The position numbers and the translations under genes are program-made. From positions 32,674,001 through 32,738,000 of the forward strand of contig CM114273.1 in the NCBI GenBank assembly GCA_050084515.1: 64,000 bases of DNA. The letters run 5' to 3'. Below the pieces are notes generated by a model. That model searched no databases and had not been told where the DNA came from. It worked only from the letters and a program-made list of their open reading frames with translations. Each line of letters begins with the position of its first letter. Position 1 is the first letter of the stretch. This document shows positions 13,129 to 25,139 of this stretch, one piece after another. The DNA is from Blasia pusilla. Taxonomy: Eukaryota; Marchantiophyta; Marchantiopsida; Blasiales.

Positions 13129-13669
13129 TTTTCCCATTTCAGATTTTTATAAAAACTTAAGTTATGTGTTGCTCTATTTTTTATATAGAATATAATATTC
13201 ACGTACCAAGACTTGAGTTTAAGTTTTTTTGCAAAAAAAATCTTATTTTTTCTAATATTTTTTGATATATTGTCAATACATATTTTTCTCGGATTTTTTG
13301 ATTTTGTCACAAGATGCATGAATCTCAAGAGGAACCATCGAGGCGGAATGAAAAAAGACCATTCACAGACATCACCAATGTAGTCTTTTTTCCTAATATG
13401 AAGCATGATCACCACATTTCATGTAGTCCACCATCTTCTATGCGGATTTCGGAGGAAACAGAGAAGCTTGCATATAAGAAGGCTAGAAGGATTGCATCTC
13501 AAAGAAACAGAAGGGCCCTTTAAGATATGCAATTTGTAACTCATTCAACGACTTTGTCATCTCCAATGTAAGGATGCTTAGCATTATGATTATATAATGA
13601 CATCGTAATCATATGTGCACACTCTAGATTTGTTGTGTGGCTTTAATATCTTTCATGTTTGTGCTATAG

Positions 13670-14399
13670 ACTTCCAAATCCATCGGACCCGCAACGGTTA
13701 CATGATATACATCAAATTGTGAGAGCTCAAGGACAAAAGCGAAGACATACTAAATTAGTTCAATTGAGATCTATTGAAGCTATTGTGAATGTTCCTTCGA
13801 TGGAAGAATTACAACCACCCATTATCGATGACTCACCTGGCACAAATAGTAGAAGGTTTTTATTTATGTATATCATTTCTACCTTTTCTTATAAATATAT
13901 TTAGAAATTTTTTTCCTATTTTGACTTTTCTTATTCTTTGTCCAGGTTGGTAGCAACACCTACCAATGGCAATCTTCATGCTTCAATAGACACTACATCA
14001 TCTCCCATATATATTTCTTCCACTTATTAATTTCTTATTTTTTATTGGTCTTTTTTGAAGTTGAATTTTTTAATAGAATTATTAGGACTTGATTTTTATA
14101 AATATTTTTTCTCAGTCTTCCACTTCCGTCCAACCCCCGAGGATTACATGCTATGCTTCAAGTTGCTCGAGCACAAGGCCAAAGAAGGAGGCACAATCTT
14201 CTTCCTACAGAAGAAGTCGAGGCCATGACTACTAATGACTTTCATCCTCAAGCTAATATAAGGTATGCTTAAATTTATAAGGTGGTCTTAAATTTTTATG
14301 AATGATTTCTAATAACAACATTTTTTGTAGGCCAGTAATGGTACATCATGAAGTTGAAGCTATTCTAAACTCTAGGATTATGGTCGTACCATCTCCAAT
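13670..14399 (+). repeat. Tandemly repeated exon-intron unit in RepHel N-terminus
   Basis: Each unit has an exon after an AG acceptor that reads LPxPSxPxxLHxxxQVARAQGQRRR, then an intron, then a short exon ending TCTCCAAT before a GT donor. Pairs are 13670-13855 with 13946-14010, and 14116-14262 with 14331-14399. A third head exon begins at 14504, and a lone tail exon ends at 13567. Spacing is about 446 and 388 bp. The second tail exon has lost its donor (CCCAT followed by ATATAT). Confidence 0.7.
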
Positions 14400-14587
14400 G
14401 TATATTTCCTAACTGTATACTCAAATTATAATATAGATATGTTTTTATGTATTTTTATTTTTATTATAATCATATGTATTAATTTCTTAACCTCTACTTG
14501 CAGTCTTCTTGTTCCTACCAATCTTCTACGATTATGTCACATGCGTCAAGTAGCTCGAGCTGAGGGCCAAAGAAGAAGACGTGCTCA

Positions 14588-14852
14588 TTTGGATGAAGAA
14601 CATGAGTTTACAGATGTTGGCGATCCGTTGATAAAGAGTGATGCCAATGGATCTAATTATGAAGGCCACATGGAAGTGAATGAAGACAATGTACATGCCT
14701 CGATTCCAAACGTGGGATCTTTTTTGGATGAAGTATATGAGATTGCACATGTTGGCGATCTGTTGATAAGGAGTGATGCCACGGGAGCCAATCGTGAAGG
14801 CCACCTGGAAGAAAATGAAGACAATGTACATGCCTCAATTCCAAATGTGGGA
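14588..14852 (+). repeat. Tandem duplication inside RepHel N-terminal exon, about 126 bp unit
   Basis: Two adjacent copies each encode a 42-residue segment with VGDxLIxSDAxGxN and NEDNVHASIPNVGS. The frame is kept across both, so the duplication arose while the frame was open, or by chance in steps of three. Confidence 0.85.
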
Positions 14853-17800
14853 TCCAGAAGGGTTGTGAACTTGAAAAAGTTGCTTAATATTGCATGTATT
14901 CCTAACTTTGAAGAAAAGCCCATTCGAATTCTTAGGTTGGGAGATCATATTGATAGTATGACTGGCCGTTTTAGTGTTGGACTTATGAATGTTATTTGTC
15001 CGAGTTGCAATGCTCTACATTGGAAGTGTGAGAGAATGAAGTATACTAGGTTTAGAAGCTCGCCTTTTGGTATGTGTTGTGGGCATGATAAGATTCAATT
15101 ACCATATTTGATAGCTTCACCTTCTATACTAGCATAATTACTTTATGGTAGGAGTTCAAATAGTCTTCATTTTTTGCGCAATGCACTTGCCTATAATAGT
15201 GCTCTTCAATTGGCATCTACTGGGGCTCATGTGACAGAGCAACGAGGTGGTACAGGAAATTTCAGGATTCAAGGTGATGTATATCATTCTATTGGACCTC
15301 TTCATGCTGAAAGTGGTGCTCCTCCACAATTTGCGCAAATTTATATTCATGATGATGAGCATCCGATGGAATATAGAAGAAGGATTATGAGTGGAGATTA
15401 CCGGGATCAATTGAGGCCAGAGATCTTAAGGGGATTACAAGATATGTTACATGCCCATAATCCATATGTGGCTCTATTTCGAAATGTGGCTATTGATCCA
15501 TGTAATTCTGACTTCCGTATTGTTCTTAAGGGTAGTAAGCGAGGTCTCGATGCGAAACGATACACCTTGCCTGTTGCTTCAGAGATTGCAGCAATCTTGC
15601 CGGGAGATGGGAGTGAGCCAATAGAAGGACGTGATATTATTGTTCGCTTACATGGAGGAGGGATTCGTCGTCTATCATATCTGAATGAAGCCTATATCCC
15701 ATTGCACTTTGTTTTGCCTTTTGTTTATGGTGAAGCAGGTTGGCATCTAGGGATACCTTTGCAAGTGCAACATGATCATAGACATGATGCGCCTGTAAGA
15801 GGGGATGCTATCATGGATGAGGATGAAGACGATATTGTTCAAGGGGGAATGCAAGGTGAAGTTACCACTCATGAGGCAAGTTCAAAGACCATTACAACTT
15901 TACAATTTGCTTCATTTAGACTTCAAATGCGAGCTAACGCTATGGATAATAATCGGTTGTTGAGGTTTGGTCGTCTTACTCAAGAATTTATGGTGGATAT
16001 GTATGCGACTATTGAAATGCAATGGCTAACTTGGATACGATTGCATCAAAAAGAGTTGAGAGTTGATTTATACCAAGGTGTCAGAGATTCCATGACTCGG
16101 CATGATGTGAACGGTCAAGGCTTAGGGAGACGTATTATCTTACCTTCGTCTTTCATAGGAGGACCCCGTCACATGCATCAATTGTACCATAATGCTATGG
16201 CCATTGTGAGACATTTTGGGAAGTCTGACTACATTTTTACTATGACTTGCAACCCTAAATGGTCTGAGATTACTTCTGCTCTGCTTCATGGGCAATCAGC
16301 GTCTGATCGTCCTGACCTGGTTGTACGTATTTTCCAACAAAAGAAGAAGGAGTTATTGAGACTTATATTGGATAAGCATATTTTGGGTCGAGTAGTAGGA
16401 TACATTCATGTAGTCGAGTTCCAAAAGAGAGGGCTACCACATGTGCATATCCTAATTATTCTTGCTTCTGAGGATAAGCCAAGGATAACCTTTGATTTTG
16501 ACGATATTATATCTGCTGAGATCCCCAATCCTATCACTCATCCTAGGCTACATTCAACTGTAAGAAATTGTATGATTCATGGTCCGTGTGGAGTAACACA
16601 TCCAACTGCACCTTGCACCGATAAAACGACAAAAAAATGTTCCAAAGGATACCCAATGCCCTTTGCATCAATGACAATGGAGAATAAGGATGGATATCCT
16701 ATTTATAAGAGGTAATTCATTGGTTTTGTTGTTTATTTCATGATTTAATGCTCTTTTATTAGTGTGCTATGTATTTTCCTCAACTACTAATACGCTTCTA
16801 TATGTATTTATGCAGACGTGATAATGGCAGATTGATTAATAAGTCAAATCATGACTTCGATAATCGTTGGGTGATTCCATACAATCCAATGTTATGTACT
16901 TTATTTGATTGTCATATAAATTTGGAGATAACAAATAGCATTTTGGCTGTAAAGTACTTTTAGAAGTATGTATACAAGGGATCTGATGCCATATCATATA
17001 CCTTGGCAAATACTACATCATGCGAGGATACTATTGATGAGACATCATTATATCTTGATGCAAGGTATTTCGATCCTTCTATCTTTCAAGATCTCCCTAT
17101 TTTTTCCTATGATATTATGTGGGAGCCTAACAATATTTATATTGTGTGGTATGAAGGTATGTTTCTTCTTCAGAAGCCTATTGGCAAATCTTCAAGTTTA
17201 GTCTATATGCAGAGCAACCAAGTATTGTGAGATTGATTGTTCATCTTCAAGACAGTCAAATGGTATATTTTCATGGGCAAGATTCATTGGGTAATATTCA
17301 GGAGCAAAGTAAGGAAACCACTCTCACTCAATGGTTTGCAACAAATGTTTCTGATTCGACTACGTGACAATATCTTTATTTGGAGTTCCCTTCTCATTAC
17401 TCTTGGAATAAGAAGCAATGGCATCCGCGTAAACGTGCAAGAAAAGGATGTGGACATCCTATTGGACGTTTGTATATGACAAACCCAGGTAAAATTTCTA
17501 TTCTCTGTTAGAATACAATTATTAAGGCAAAATTTTAGTTAAAGTTATAAATACATTCGTGCTTCCTTCCTAATATTTTTTTTTGGCTAATCCTAGCTGA
17601 AGGGGAGCGTCATTGGTTACGATTACTTCTCCATCATGTGAGAGGAGCTCAATCATATCAAGATTTGAGAACTATTGATGGTGTAGTTTATCCTACCTTC
17701 AAAGAGATTGCTATTCAAATGGTACTTTTGGAGGACGATAGAGAGATCTTTTCTTGCTTTGAAGAGGCGGTTGTCATTCGCACTGGCTATTCATTACGTC

Positions 17801-20198
17801 TACTCTTTGCCATCAGTCTTCTATATAATACACCTTCTCTTTCGGCTACAGCGTGGGAACATTTTTTGGTTCCATTAACTGAAGATCTTCTACATCAAAA
17901 GCGTGAGGTAATATGCATGCCTTTTGTTAAGTTCATTTTTCTCTTATGAGTTTTTTAATGTATTTTATTTATGTTTTAACTTCTATATTTGTTCCTTGTA
18001 ACAGAGAATTGGTATTTCGACCCTTCCATTGGATGTTCACATTATTAATTTTGCGTTATTGGAGATCCATTACCATCTTCAAGATCATGGTAAGAGTATG
18101 GCGGACTTCCCCGATATGCCTCAACCAGATTTCCAAGCTCGTAATTTATCTATTTTGCGTCTAGAAGAGGAAGAGCTCTCCTATGATCATGATATGCTTT
18201 GTGAACGAGTGAGAGCAGGAGAGATATCTTTAAATGATGGACAACGAGCTATTTGGGAAGTTATTTGTAATGCTTTTCGCGATATCTTACAGGATGCGCC
18301 GCCTTCTGTAAGTGGATATTATGCATAGTACATTTTAAGATGACTTTTTGACTCTTTAAATCTCTTTAAGTTTTATTCTTTTAAAAGTGCATTTTTGTCA
18401 CTAAAAATATGGATTTTCAGGAAAAACTTTTTTTTATCGATGGTCTTGGCCTTTTTGTACAACCTTCTACTTGCAATGGTACGGAGCGAGGATCATATAG
18501 CTCTTGCAGTTGCATCTTCAGGAATTGCCGCTTTAATATTGGATGGAGGTCGTACTGCTCATTCTCGATTCAAGATTCCTATTCAAGTACATGAAAGCTC
18601 CACTTGCAAGTAAGTCTAGATTTAAGATTTTGTTTCCTTTTACTTTATAATTATGGCATGCATATTATTGTTATATTCTTAGATTTATCCTTCATAAATG
18701 TTCCTCACATATCTTTTTGTTATCTATTTTCTAGCCTATCGATCAATAGTCATATGGCCCGCCTTATACAAAAGGCGAAGTTGATCGTGTGGGATGAAGC
18801 TCCTATGACCCATCGTCATGCATTCGAGGCCGTTAATCGTACTTTCCAAGATATCATGGGTTTGATGGATACTCGATTACAAGACTTGCCTTTTGGGGGG
18901 AAGATCATTTTATTCGGTGGTGACTTTCGACAACTTCTTCCAGTTGTTCGTCGTGTAGATTGTGCTACAATTGTGCGGGCAACATTGAGCAGATCTCTTA
19001 TTTGGTCTGACGTGAGATTATTGAAACTCACTACCAACATGAGAGTTAATACTTTACAAGGTATTTAAGAATTAAAGTAATATTTTTCCTTTTTCATTTC
19101 ATGTGGTTTTTGTTTATTTTTAATGTGTACTCATTTCTTGATCTTATATTTTTTGTAGGATATGCACGAGAAGAGCAAGAAGCGTTTGCAACGTGGTTAT
19201 TAGAGATAGGAGAGGATCGAGTACCATTACTTTTGGACCTTTGAGAGGATTTTATACAAGTTCGGATGCGATGATTGTAAAAATGACAAGGATCAATGAT
19301 CTTATTGACGTTGTTTATGGACACGATGTTAATAAGTGAAGTGACATTGATTTCTTGAGGGGTACATCCATTTTGTCAATCAAGAATACAACTGTGGATA
19401 TTATAAATGCGGAAATCATGTCTCGATTTCCAGGAGAGGTAATATATATGTTCTTGAATATCATTATTATATTTTCATTACCTATTGCTACAATTTTCTA
19501 TTGTCGCTCTTATTATTAATGATTTATTTTGTTTTTGCAGGAGCATACTTTCTTGAGTGCTCATTCTGTTTCCGACGATGAGATGAGACTTGTTTATCCG
19601 ACATAATTTTTGAACACATGTTTACCATCTGGACTGCCACCTCATTGTTTGACTTTGAAGATTGAAGCTCCGATAATGCTATTACGGAATATGAATGGAG
19701 CCAAGGGACAAGCAAACGCGACTCGGCTGGTGATAGAAGGCTTTAGTAGACATCTTATAGATGCAAAAATTATCACAGGAAAAAACATCGGAGCTCGAGT
19801 TTTCATTCCACGCATTCCATTGATTGCGTCGGATTTTGGCCTATCTTTTGATTTGCGACAATTTCAATTTCTTATATGTCCTGCTTTTGCAATGACGATT
19901 AATAAGTCTCAAGGTCAAACGTTAGATAGAGTTGGTATCTACTTGCCAAATCCAATATTTTCTCATGGGAAATTGTATTTTTCCTTGTCAAGAGTAGGCT
20001 CAAGGAATTCTATTCATATTATGACAGATAGTGAAAAGGCTATTAACAAAATAGGTGTTTATACTAGAAATGTTGTATATAATGAAGTGCTAAATTAAAA
20101 TTAAAATAAAATTACATGTATCAAGTCTTATATTGGTATGCTTTTTTAGACTTTGTAATACTTCATCCATTGAAAAAAATTTGATATGATTAATTTTG

Positions 20199-20247
20199 TA
20201 TATGCTAAATTTTGATGCCGGTGCATCGCACGGGCATTCTTACTAGT
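20199..20247 (+). mobile_element. Helitron 3' terminus, plus strand
   Basis: The hairpin core CCGGTGCATCGCACGGGCA at about 20218-20236 is followed by TTCTTA and CTAG at 20243-20246, with T as the next base. It lies 150 bases after the RepHel stop at 20098 on the same strand, so it is the right end of that element. The core is identical to that of the minus-strand end at 7477. Confidence 0.9.
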
Positions 20248-20249
20248 CT

Positions 20250-21535
20250 TATTGTATTATGCATATGAGGTCGCCCATTATTATATAGATTCTTATCATG
20301 AGTATTATCTAGTCCGAATACTTGTGATAGAGACAAAGTTATATTATTTTCAAGTTAGTCATCCAATTTTTTAGGCGTAGAATTTTCCTCCTAAGTCATT
20401 GTTAGCTTTTTTGGATTGTGTCATCTAAAGTCATCTTTTTTGAAGTTTTTCTCTCAAATGTTTTTATTTTGCTAGATCAAATGTACTATATTTAGGAAAA
20501 ATGTTCAAACAACAATTAAAACTTCTTGGGCTACCTACCCTATCTCCTTTTAAGTTTTAACGAATTGATCGAATAAGGATTGGGTTTATTTCAAGCATTT
20601 AGATCAATCCAACTTTGAAGCATTATGTCGTGTACAGCCTTTGAGACTCATATATGATCATGTATGGACGTCATGTTTGTGCTTGGATGATCTTCTTATT
20701 TTTCTTATATGACTTATATTCAAGGTTGCATGTGGACAAAGCCCGTATCCGTGGACTTATGTCCGTCCTATGGAAGGATTTATCCGTTTGGGCCCCAACT
20801 TTCCCTTCTTTCTCATTCCCCTTACTTACCTTCGTGTTCCATATTTCCCCATTTCTTCCTCCTTCCACCTCCACTGCCTCCTCCCTCATTACTCCTCTCA
20901 TCATTGCCTTCCCTTCCATCATGGACTAAAAGTGTGGGTCCCACCTCTTGGAACCCATGTCCGTCTTAAGGAAAGACTTGTCCGGTTTTGTGCAACCATT
21001 CTTATATTTTAGATAACATTATGGTTGCATCTTGAACTTCAGCTTTCTATTATAAATGTGCCAAATTGTGTCTATGGACACCACAAGGGATAGCCATATC
21101 GTTAATTTTATGAGTCCTTTGTGAAAAGAAAATATTTTTTGCACAAGGATGCAACTTTGCTAAAAGATGTGGGTATGAAATTGACTTTGGAATTCTATTA
21201 CAAGTGGAATAATTTAAGAATCGTAATACTTATAAATCTCTTTATAGTTATTTTAAGAATGAAAATAGACACAAAGTTATAATAATTTATGAATATTTTG
21301 CAAGTCCATTTGATTTTTATGAGGGAATTTTTAAATTTTTTGTTGCAATTTTTTAGTGATAGTAATTACAAAGTTGTTCCTTGGTCGTATTTTTTGTGAG
21401 GGAACAATAAGTATCTGGACAAAGTATCCAGGCAGGGCAGATGTTGGTCCCAAGAGGTCTAGGATGACCTATTGAGGACTAGGGTATTCTGAGTCTTTAA
21501 GTTATTATTTTTCACTCATGTGGAAAAATGTTCAA
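20250..21535. other. Intergenic DNA, no gene recognised
   Basis: AT-rich sequence between the two Helitron remnants. Short open frames near 20650-21010 lie in a C/T-rich tract and overlap on both strands without motifs. Confidence 0.5.
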
Positions 21536-21537
21536 GA

Positions 21538-21780
21538 TGTCGTGCGCATACACATCGCTACACAATCCACATCACTGGTCACATCTACAGATCACACAAC
21601 ACTGATCTTCCCAACACACGGGTCGACCCACTCATAAACGAAATATACTCATGCATTTGCATTGAGACCACAATAAAAATGCCTCACACGGCCTAAAACT
21701 CCACTCTTGAATCTACATTAGTATATCAGGCCACATCCATCCTCTGCTATGAGGGAATCCGAACACTAGCACCCTAGTTC
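21538..21780 (-). repeat. LTR-end-like fragment related to the gypsy element
   Basis: The first 28 bases (TGTCGTGCGCATACACATCG and the next eight) are identical to the outer LTR end at 42841. After about 30 bases the similarity fades. GAGGGAATCCGAACACTAGC near its right end resembles a string at 25612. It is probably a piece of a related LTR in the same orientation as the gypsy element. Confidence 0.55.
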
Positions 21781-21803
21781 ACACACACACACACACACAC
21801 ACA
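21780..21803. repeat. (CA)12 microsatellite
   Basis: A perfect dinucleotide run between the LTR-like fragment and the second Helitron remnant. Confidence 0.95.
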
Positions 21804-21859
21804 AGTGAGCATTCATCTTTCTTTTTCTTTTACTTCTTCCAATGGTGAATCATATCTTT

Positions 21860-23650
21860 GGATTTATTTAAGATCCATTCGTTGCCCTTACAGAAGAAAG
21901 GAATTCCAAATCTTCCACTTGATGCTTCTACTATTAACACCGCATAATTGGAAGTACATTATCATATGCAAGATCAAGGAAAGACATTGTCTGATTTCCC
22001 AAATATGCCACAACCAAACTTTGAATCTCCACATCCAAAAACACTTTTGGAGGAATAGGCACCCTTATATGATCAAAATCACTTACGTGAACAAGTTAGA
22101 AGTGGGGAGACATCTTTGAATGATGAACAACGAATCATTTGGGATGCTATACATGATCAATTGGATACCATGACACATAATGCTCTATCTTCTAGAAATT
22201 TGTTTTTCATTCATGCTCCAAGTGGAACAGGGAAGGCCTTCTTATATAATCTTCTCCTTGCAAGTGATAGAAGTAAGGGAGGTATTGTTTTTGCATCATC
22301 TAGGATAGCTGAATTATTATTAGATGGAGGGCGTACAACACACTCACGCTTTAGGATTCCCATAAATGTTCATGAAAGCTCCATTTACAACATGGCTGTC
22401 AACAGTGATGGAGCACGTTTGATCCGGAAGGCCACACTTATTATATGGGATGAGGCATCTATGACTCATCGTCCTACATTTGAGGCAGTGGATTGTACCT
22501 TACAAAATATTACGGGAGTCATATCTCATGATCTTAGGTACATACTATTTGGGGGAAAGCTTATTATTTTCGGTTGTGACTTTTGGTAGGTCTTACCTAT
22601 CATTCATCATGGGGATCGTTCCAAAATTATCCAAGTCACTTAAAAAACATCACATTTATGGTCGCATGTAAAGGTGATGAAGCTTATTACAAAGATGAGA
22701 GTTCAAATTTTAGAAGGACACACGAATGCTCATCAACAAGCTTTCACTCATCGATTATCGGAGGTGGGAGAGGATCGTGTGCCTTTACACACTTCTTTGG
22801 GAGAAGATTTTTTTTTACTTCCATCAATCATGGTTGTTCATAATAAGATTTTGAATGATCTTATTAATATTGTATATGGGAAAAATCTTCAAAGGTTTCA
22901 TGACATCAACTTTTTGAGGGATACAACTATTCTCACACCTATAAATAGAGATGTTGATGACGTTAATGCATAAGTCATGGCTCAATTTTCACGAGAGATA
23001 ATAATCTGGACTCTTAATATTTTTACATCTAATCCATCGTTTTTTTTTTTAAATGGAAACTTTTTTCTAACAAGTGTGCATACTTATCTTAGTGTTGATT
23101 TCGTCATAAATGAAGGAATGAGTTATATCTATCCAACAAAGTTCTTGAATACATGTTTATCTTGCGAACTACCTCCACCTTATTTGTGTTTGAAGATTGA
23201 TGCACCAATTATGCTTTTACGGAACATGAATGGTGCAAGAGAACAAGCGAATGACACTCGATTGATCATTCATGGATTCATGCAACATATTGTTCATGCT
23301 GAAATTATTTCGGTGAAGAACATTGTAGATGGAGTTTTCATTGTAAATGAAGAACATTTTGCGTATCTCCTTGATTGCTTCTCACTCGGGATTGCCTTTT
23401 GATTTACGTAGATTCCAATTCCCTATCCATCCAACTTTTGCCATATGACTATTAACAAGTCACATGGACAAATTTTATGAGAGGTTGGAATTTTCTTCCC
23501 CATGCCTGTATTTTCTCATGGCCAATCATACGTGGCGTTATCCACAATAGGACAAAAGAGTTCAATCCATATTATGATTAGTAGTGAAACACGTTAGAAT
23601 GGAAAAGGAAATTACACTCAAATTTTTGTATATAAAGATATTTTTTCATG
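21860..23650 (+). pseudogene. Second Helitron helicase remnant
   Basis: Only the helicase half survives. From about 21870 the sequence parallels the RepHel exons at 18010-18240. The frame 22116-22589 holds GTGKAFLYNLLLA, so the Walker A lysine is kept but the following Thr is Ala. It also holds the Walker B string IIWDEAS and a trailing FGGKL; the next motif, normally GGDFRQ, reads GCDFW then stop. Later frames (22674-22973, 22977-23402) continue the helicase, with PSIMVVHNKILNDLI and LCLKIDAPIMLLRNMNGA. Unlike the first copy, introns are largely absent between 22116 and 22973. It ends at the Helitron terminus at 23732. There are many stops and frame changes, so it is a clear pseudogene. Confidence 0.88.
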
Positions 23651-23705
23651 ACATAATCTCTAATATTTTTAATTTATTTCCATTGTATAAAATAGTTTTG
23701 TAAAA

Positions 23706-23733
23706 AACATTCTTACACGGGCATCTTACTAGT
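23706..23733 (+). mobile_element. Helitron 3' terminus of the second remnant
   Basis: ACACGGGCATCTTACTAGT: the right half of the GC hairpin is followed by CTAG at 23729-23732 and T. The left hairpin arm has decayed. It sits just downstream of the helicase remnant, on the same strand. Confidence 0.75.
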
Positions 23734-23879
23734 AAATAAGAAAACGAATAAGCGCGAAGAATTTCAAAACCTGGCAAAAAGAAACTCGAAATCAGCTAAC
23801 CGAGAGCATATAAATTCTTTGAGGTTCTTTTATTCGTGCCATGAAATATTCTTTCTTTTCCAGTAAGTAAGGAAAAAAC

Positions 23880-24830
23880 AAATGTTTGGAGACAAACATG
23901 ATACACCTACTCTCTCCCCTTACGTGGAGCGACTGGAGCCTCGACTTGTGTTGGGCAGTAGTCATAAATACTTATGGCTCCCAGGCTCAACGGTGGCGGG
24001 TCCCCGTGAGAGCGACCTTGTCTCATTACCGGGAAATCAACCGTCATAACTATCGCGGCAGTCCCCGACGACGCAGCAGCATCACATTGCCGACGCGGTG
24101 AGAACAATTTCAGCGGAGGGCTCAGCTGTGCGGCGGAGGAGGATACCCATTCCACCACACGAATGCTCATACAAAGCGGGACGTGTAGATCTACTACACG
24201 TTCGGAGAACTCCGACCCTAAACGGTGAAACTTTTTCTTACTTACTTTTTCTTACCTATTGAGAGTAAACGCCTTGGCTGCCACAGTTAGCGGTTTTCGA
24301 CCGATGTGTTGTTATTCGTTCGACATAAGGATACTCCGTTGTTAAAAAAGAAAATAAACATGTCCCGTTAGAAAGACTGAGATTCGCCGTCTGGTGATTC
24401 TCCGTTTGACAGTTGTTCTGTGGAGTCTGAAGCCCGTAGTCCCTGCACCCGATCAACCTTAACCTGTGAGCACCTTAACCTTAACCCCATCAACCTACGG
24501 TTCGATTCCTCAACCGCCGTGGAAGAGATAAGACCATCCTCTGTAACCAGTCACCAGTCACCGCCTCGTCGTCAGCGGGTAGTTTTGGGGACGGTAACCG
24601 GAGAATTGGTGTGGCATTTCAAACACGTGAAACGTGGAAAGAATTCAAAAAGAAGGCTTCGGAAAGGAAGGGCAGCAGCTTTTGGGCGGTAGTGAACTAG
24701 AAGTCAACTCACAAAAAGAGCGAGGCTCTAAAGATGGAGACCGATTTACCACCTACTGGTAGAATTGGTTGGGCTCTAAAGCACGATTACCTTCCTAGTA
24801 AGAAAAAGAAAAATATTAGTAAGGTGCCCT
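23880..24830. other. GC-rich segment, no gene recognised
   Basis: Composition is more balanced than the flanks, with open frames on both strands up to 90 codons. None shows a motif I can name. The directly repeated CACCTTAACC/CCTTAACCCC near 24460-24490 is only local. It could be a captured exon or a decayed 5' region. Confidence 0.35.
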
Positions 24831-25085
24831 AGCCTAGAAAATTCATAAAAATACGGTTGTTTTAAAATCAACTTTCTTTCATTGGATGAGTTTTCATATT
24901 TTTTGTGTAGTTTTTATTTTTATTTGAATGTAAGTCCTTTTCAATTATAATGTGGATGGAATTTTTCTATCTTATTCTAAATAATGCTACATATAAATGA
25001 TTATGTGAGAATTTGAGGGTAGATAAATAAATTCCAACTCTTTCTAGAGTTGGATTTTGAGATTTAGCATGCCTGAGTCTATTTT

Positions 25086-25135
25086 GTAGATACATGTAGG
25101 TGGAAACTTGGAGATTTCCACCAGCATGTATCTAC
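25086..25135. repeat. Hairpin, 21-bp arms
   Basis: The left arm 25086-25106 starts GTAGATACATG and ends GGTGGAAA. The right arm 25115-25135 starts TTTCCACC and ends CATGTATCTAC. They pair at 19 of 21 positions around an 8-base loop. No function is visible. Confidence 0.8.
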
Positions 25136-25139
25136 TTGC

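Larger units (their letters stand above)
13314..20098 (+). pseudogene. Helitron RepHel replicase-helicase, decayed
   Basis: RepHel is the Helitron transposase: an HUH endonuclease (Rep) that nicks DNA, fused to a Pif1-type 5'-3' helicase. The start at 13314 gives an N-terminus with KRPFTDITN, common in plant Helitron proteins. Repeated exons with QVARAQGQRRR follow, then a CxxC...CC zinc-binding-like block near 14996-15090. The Rep domain is long and open (15174-16715), with the HUH motif PHVHIL at about 16437. After an intron (about 16712-16815) the two-tyrosine region at 16954 is interrupted by TAG. Helicase exons run from about 17598 to 20098. Walker A is deleted at 18448, Walker B (IVWDEAP) survives at 18787, and the last exon keeps INKSQGQTLDRVG. 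Further stops lie at 13520, 15135 and about 17366. Family identity is sure; activity is excluded for this copy. Confidence 0.93.

Noticed and set aside
21780-21803. CRISPR-like or other array
   Set aside because: It is a simple CA microsatellite. No spaced repeat array was seen anywhere in the window.
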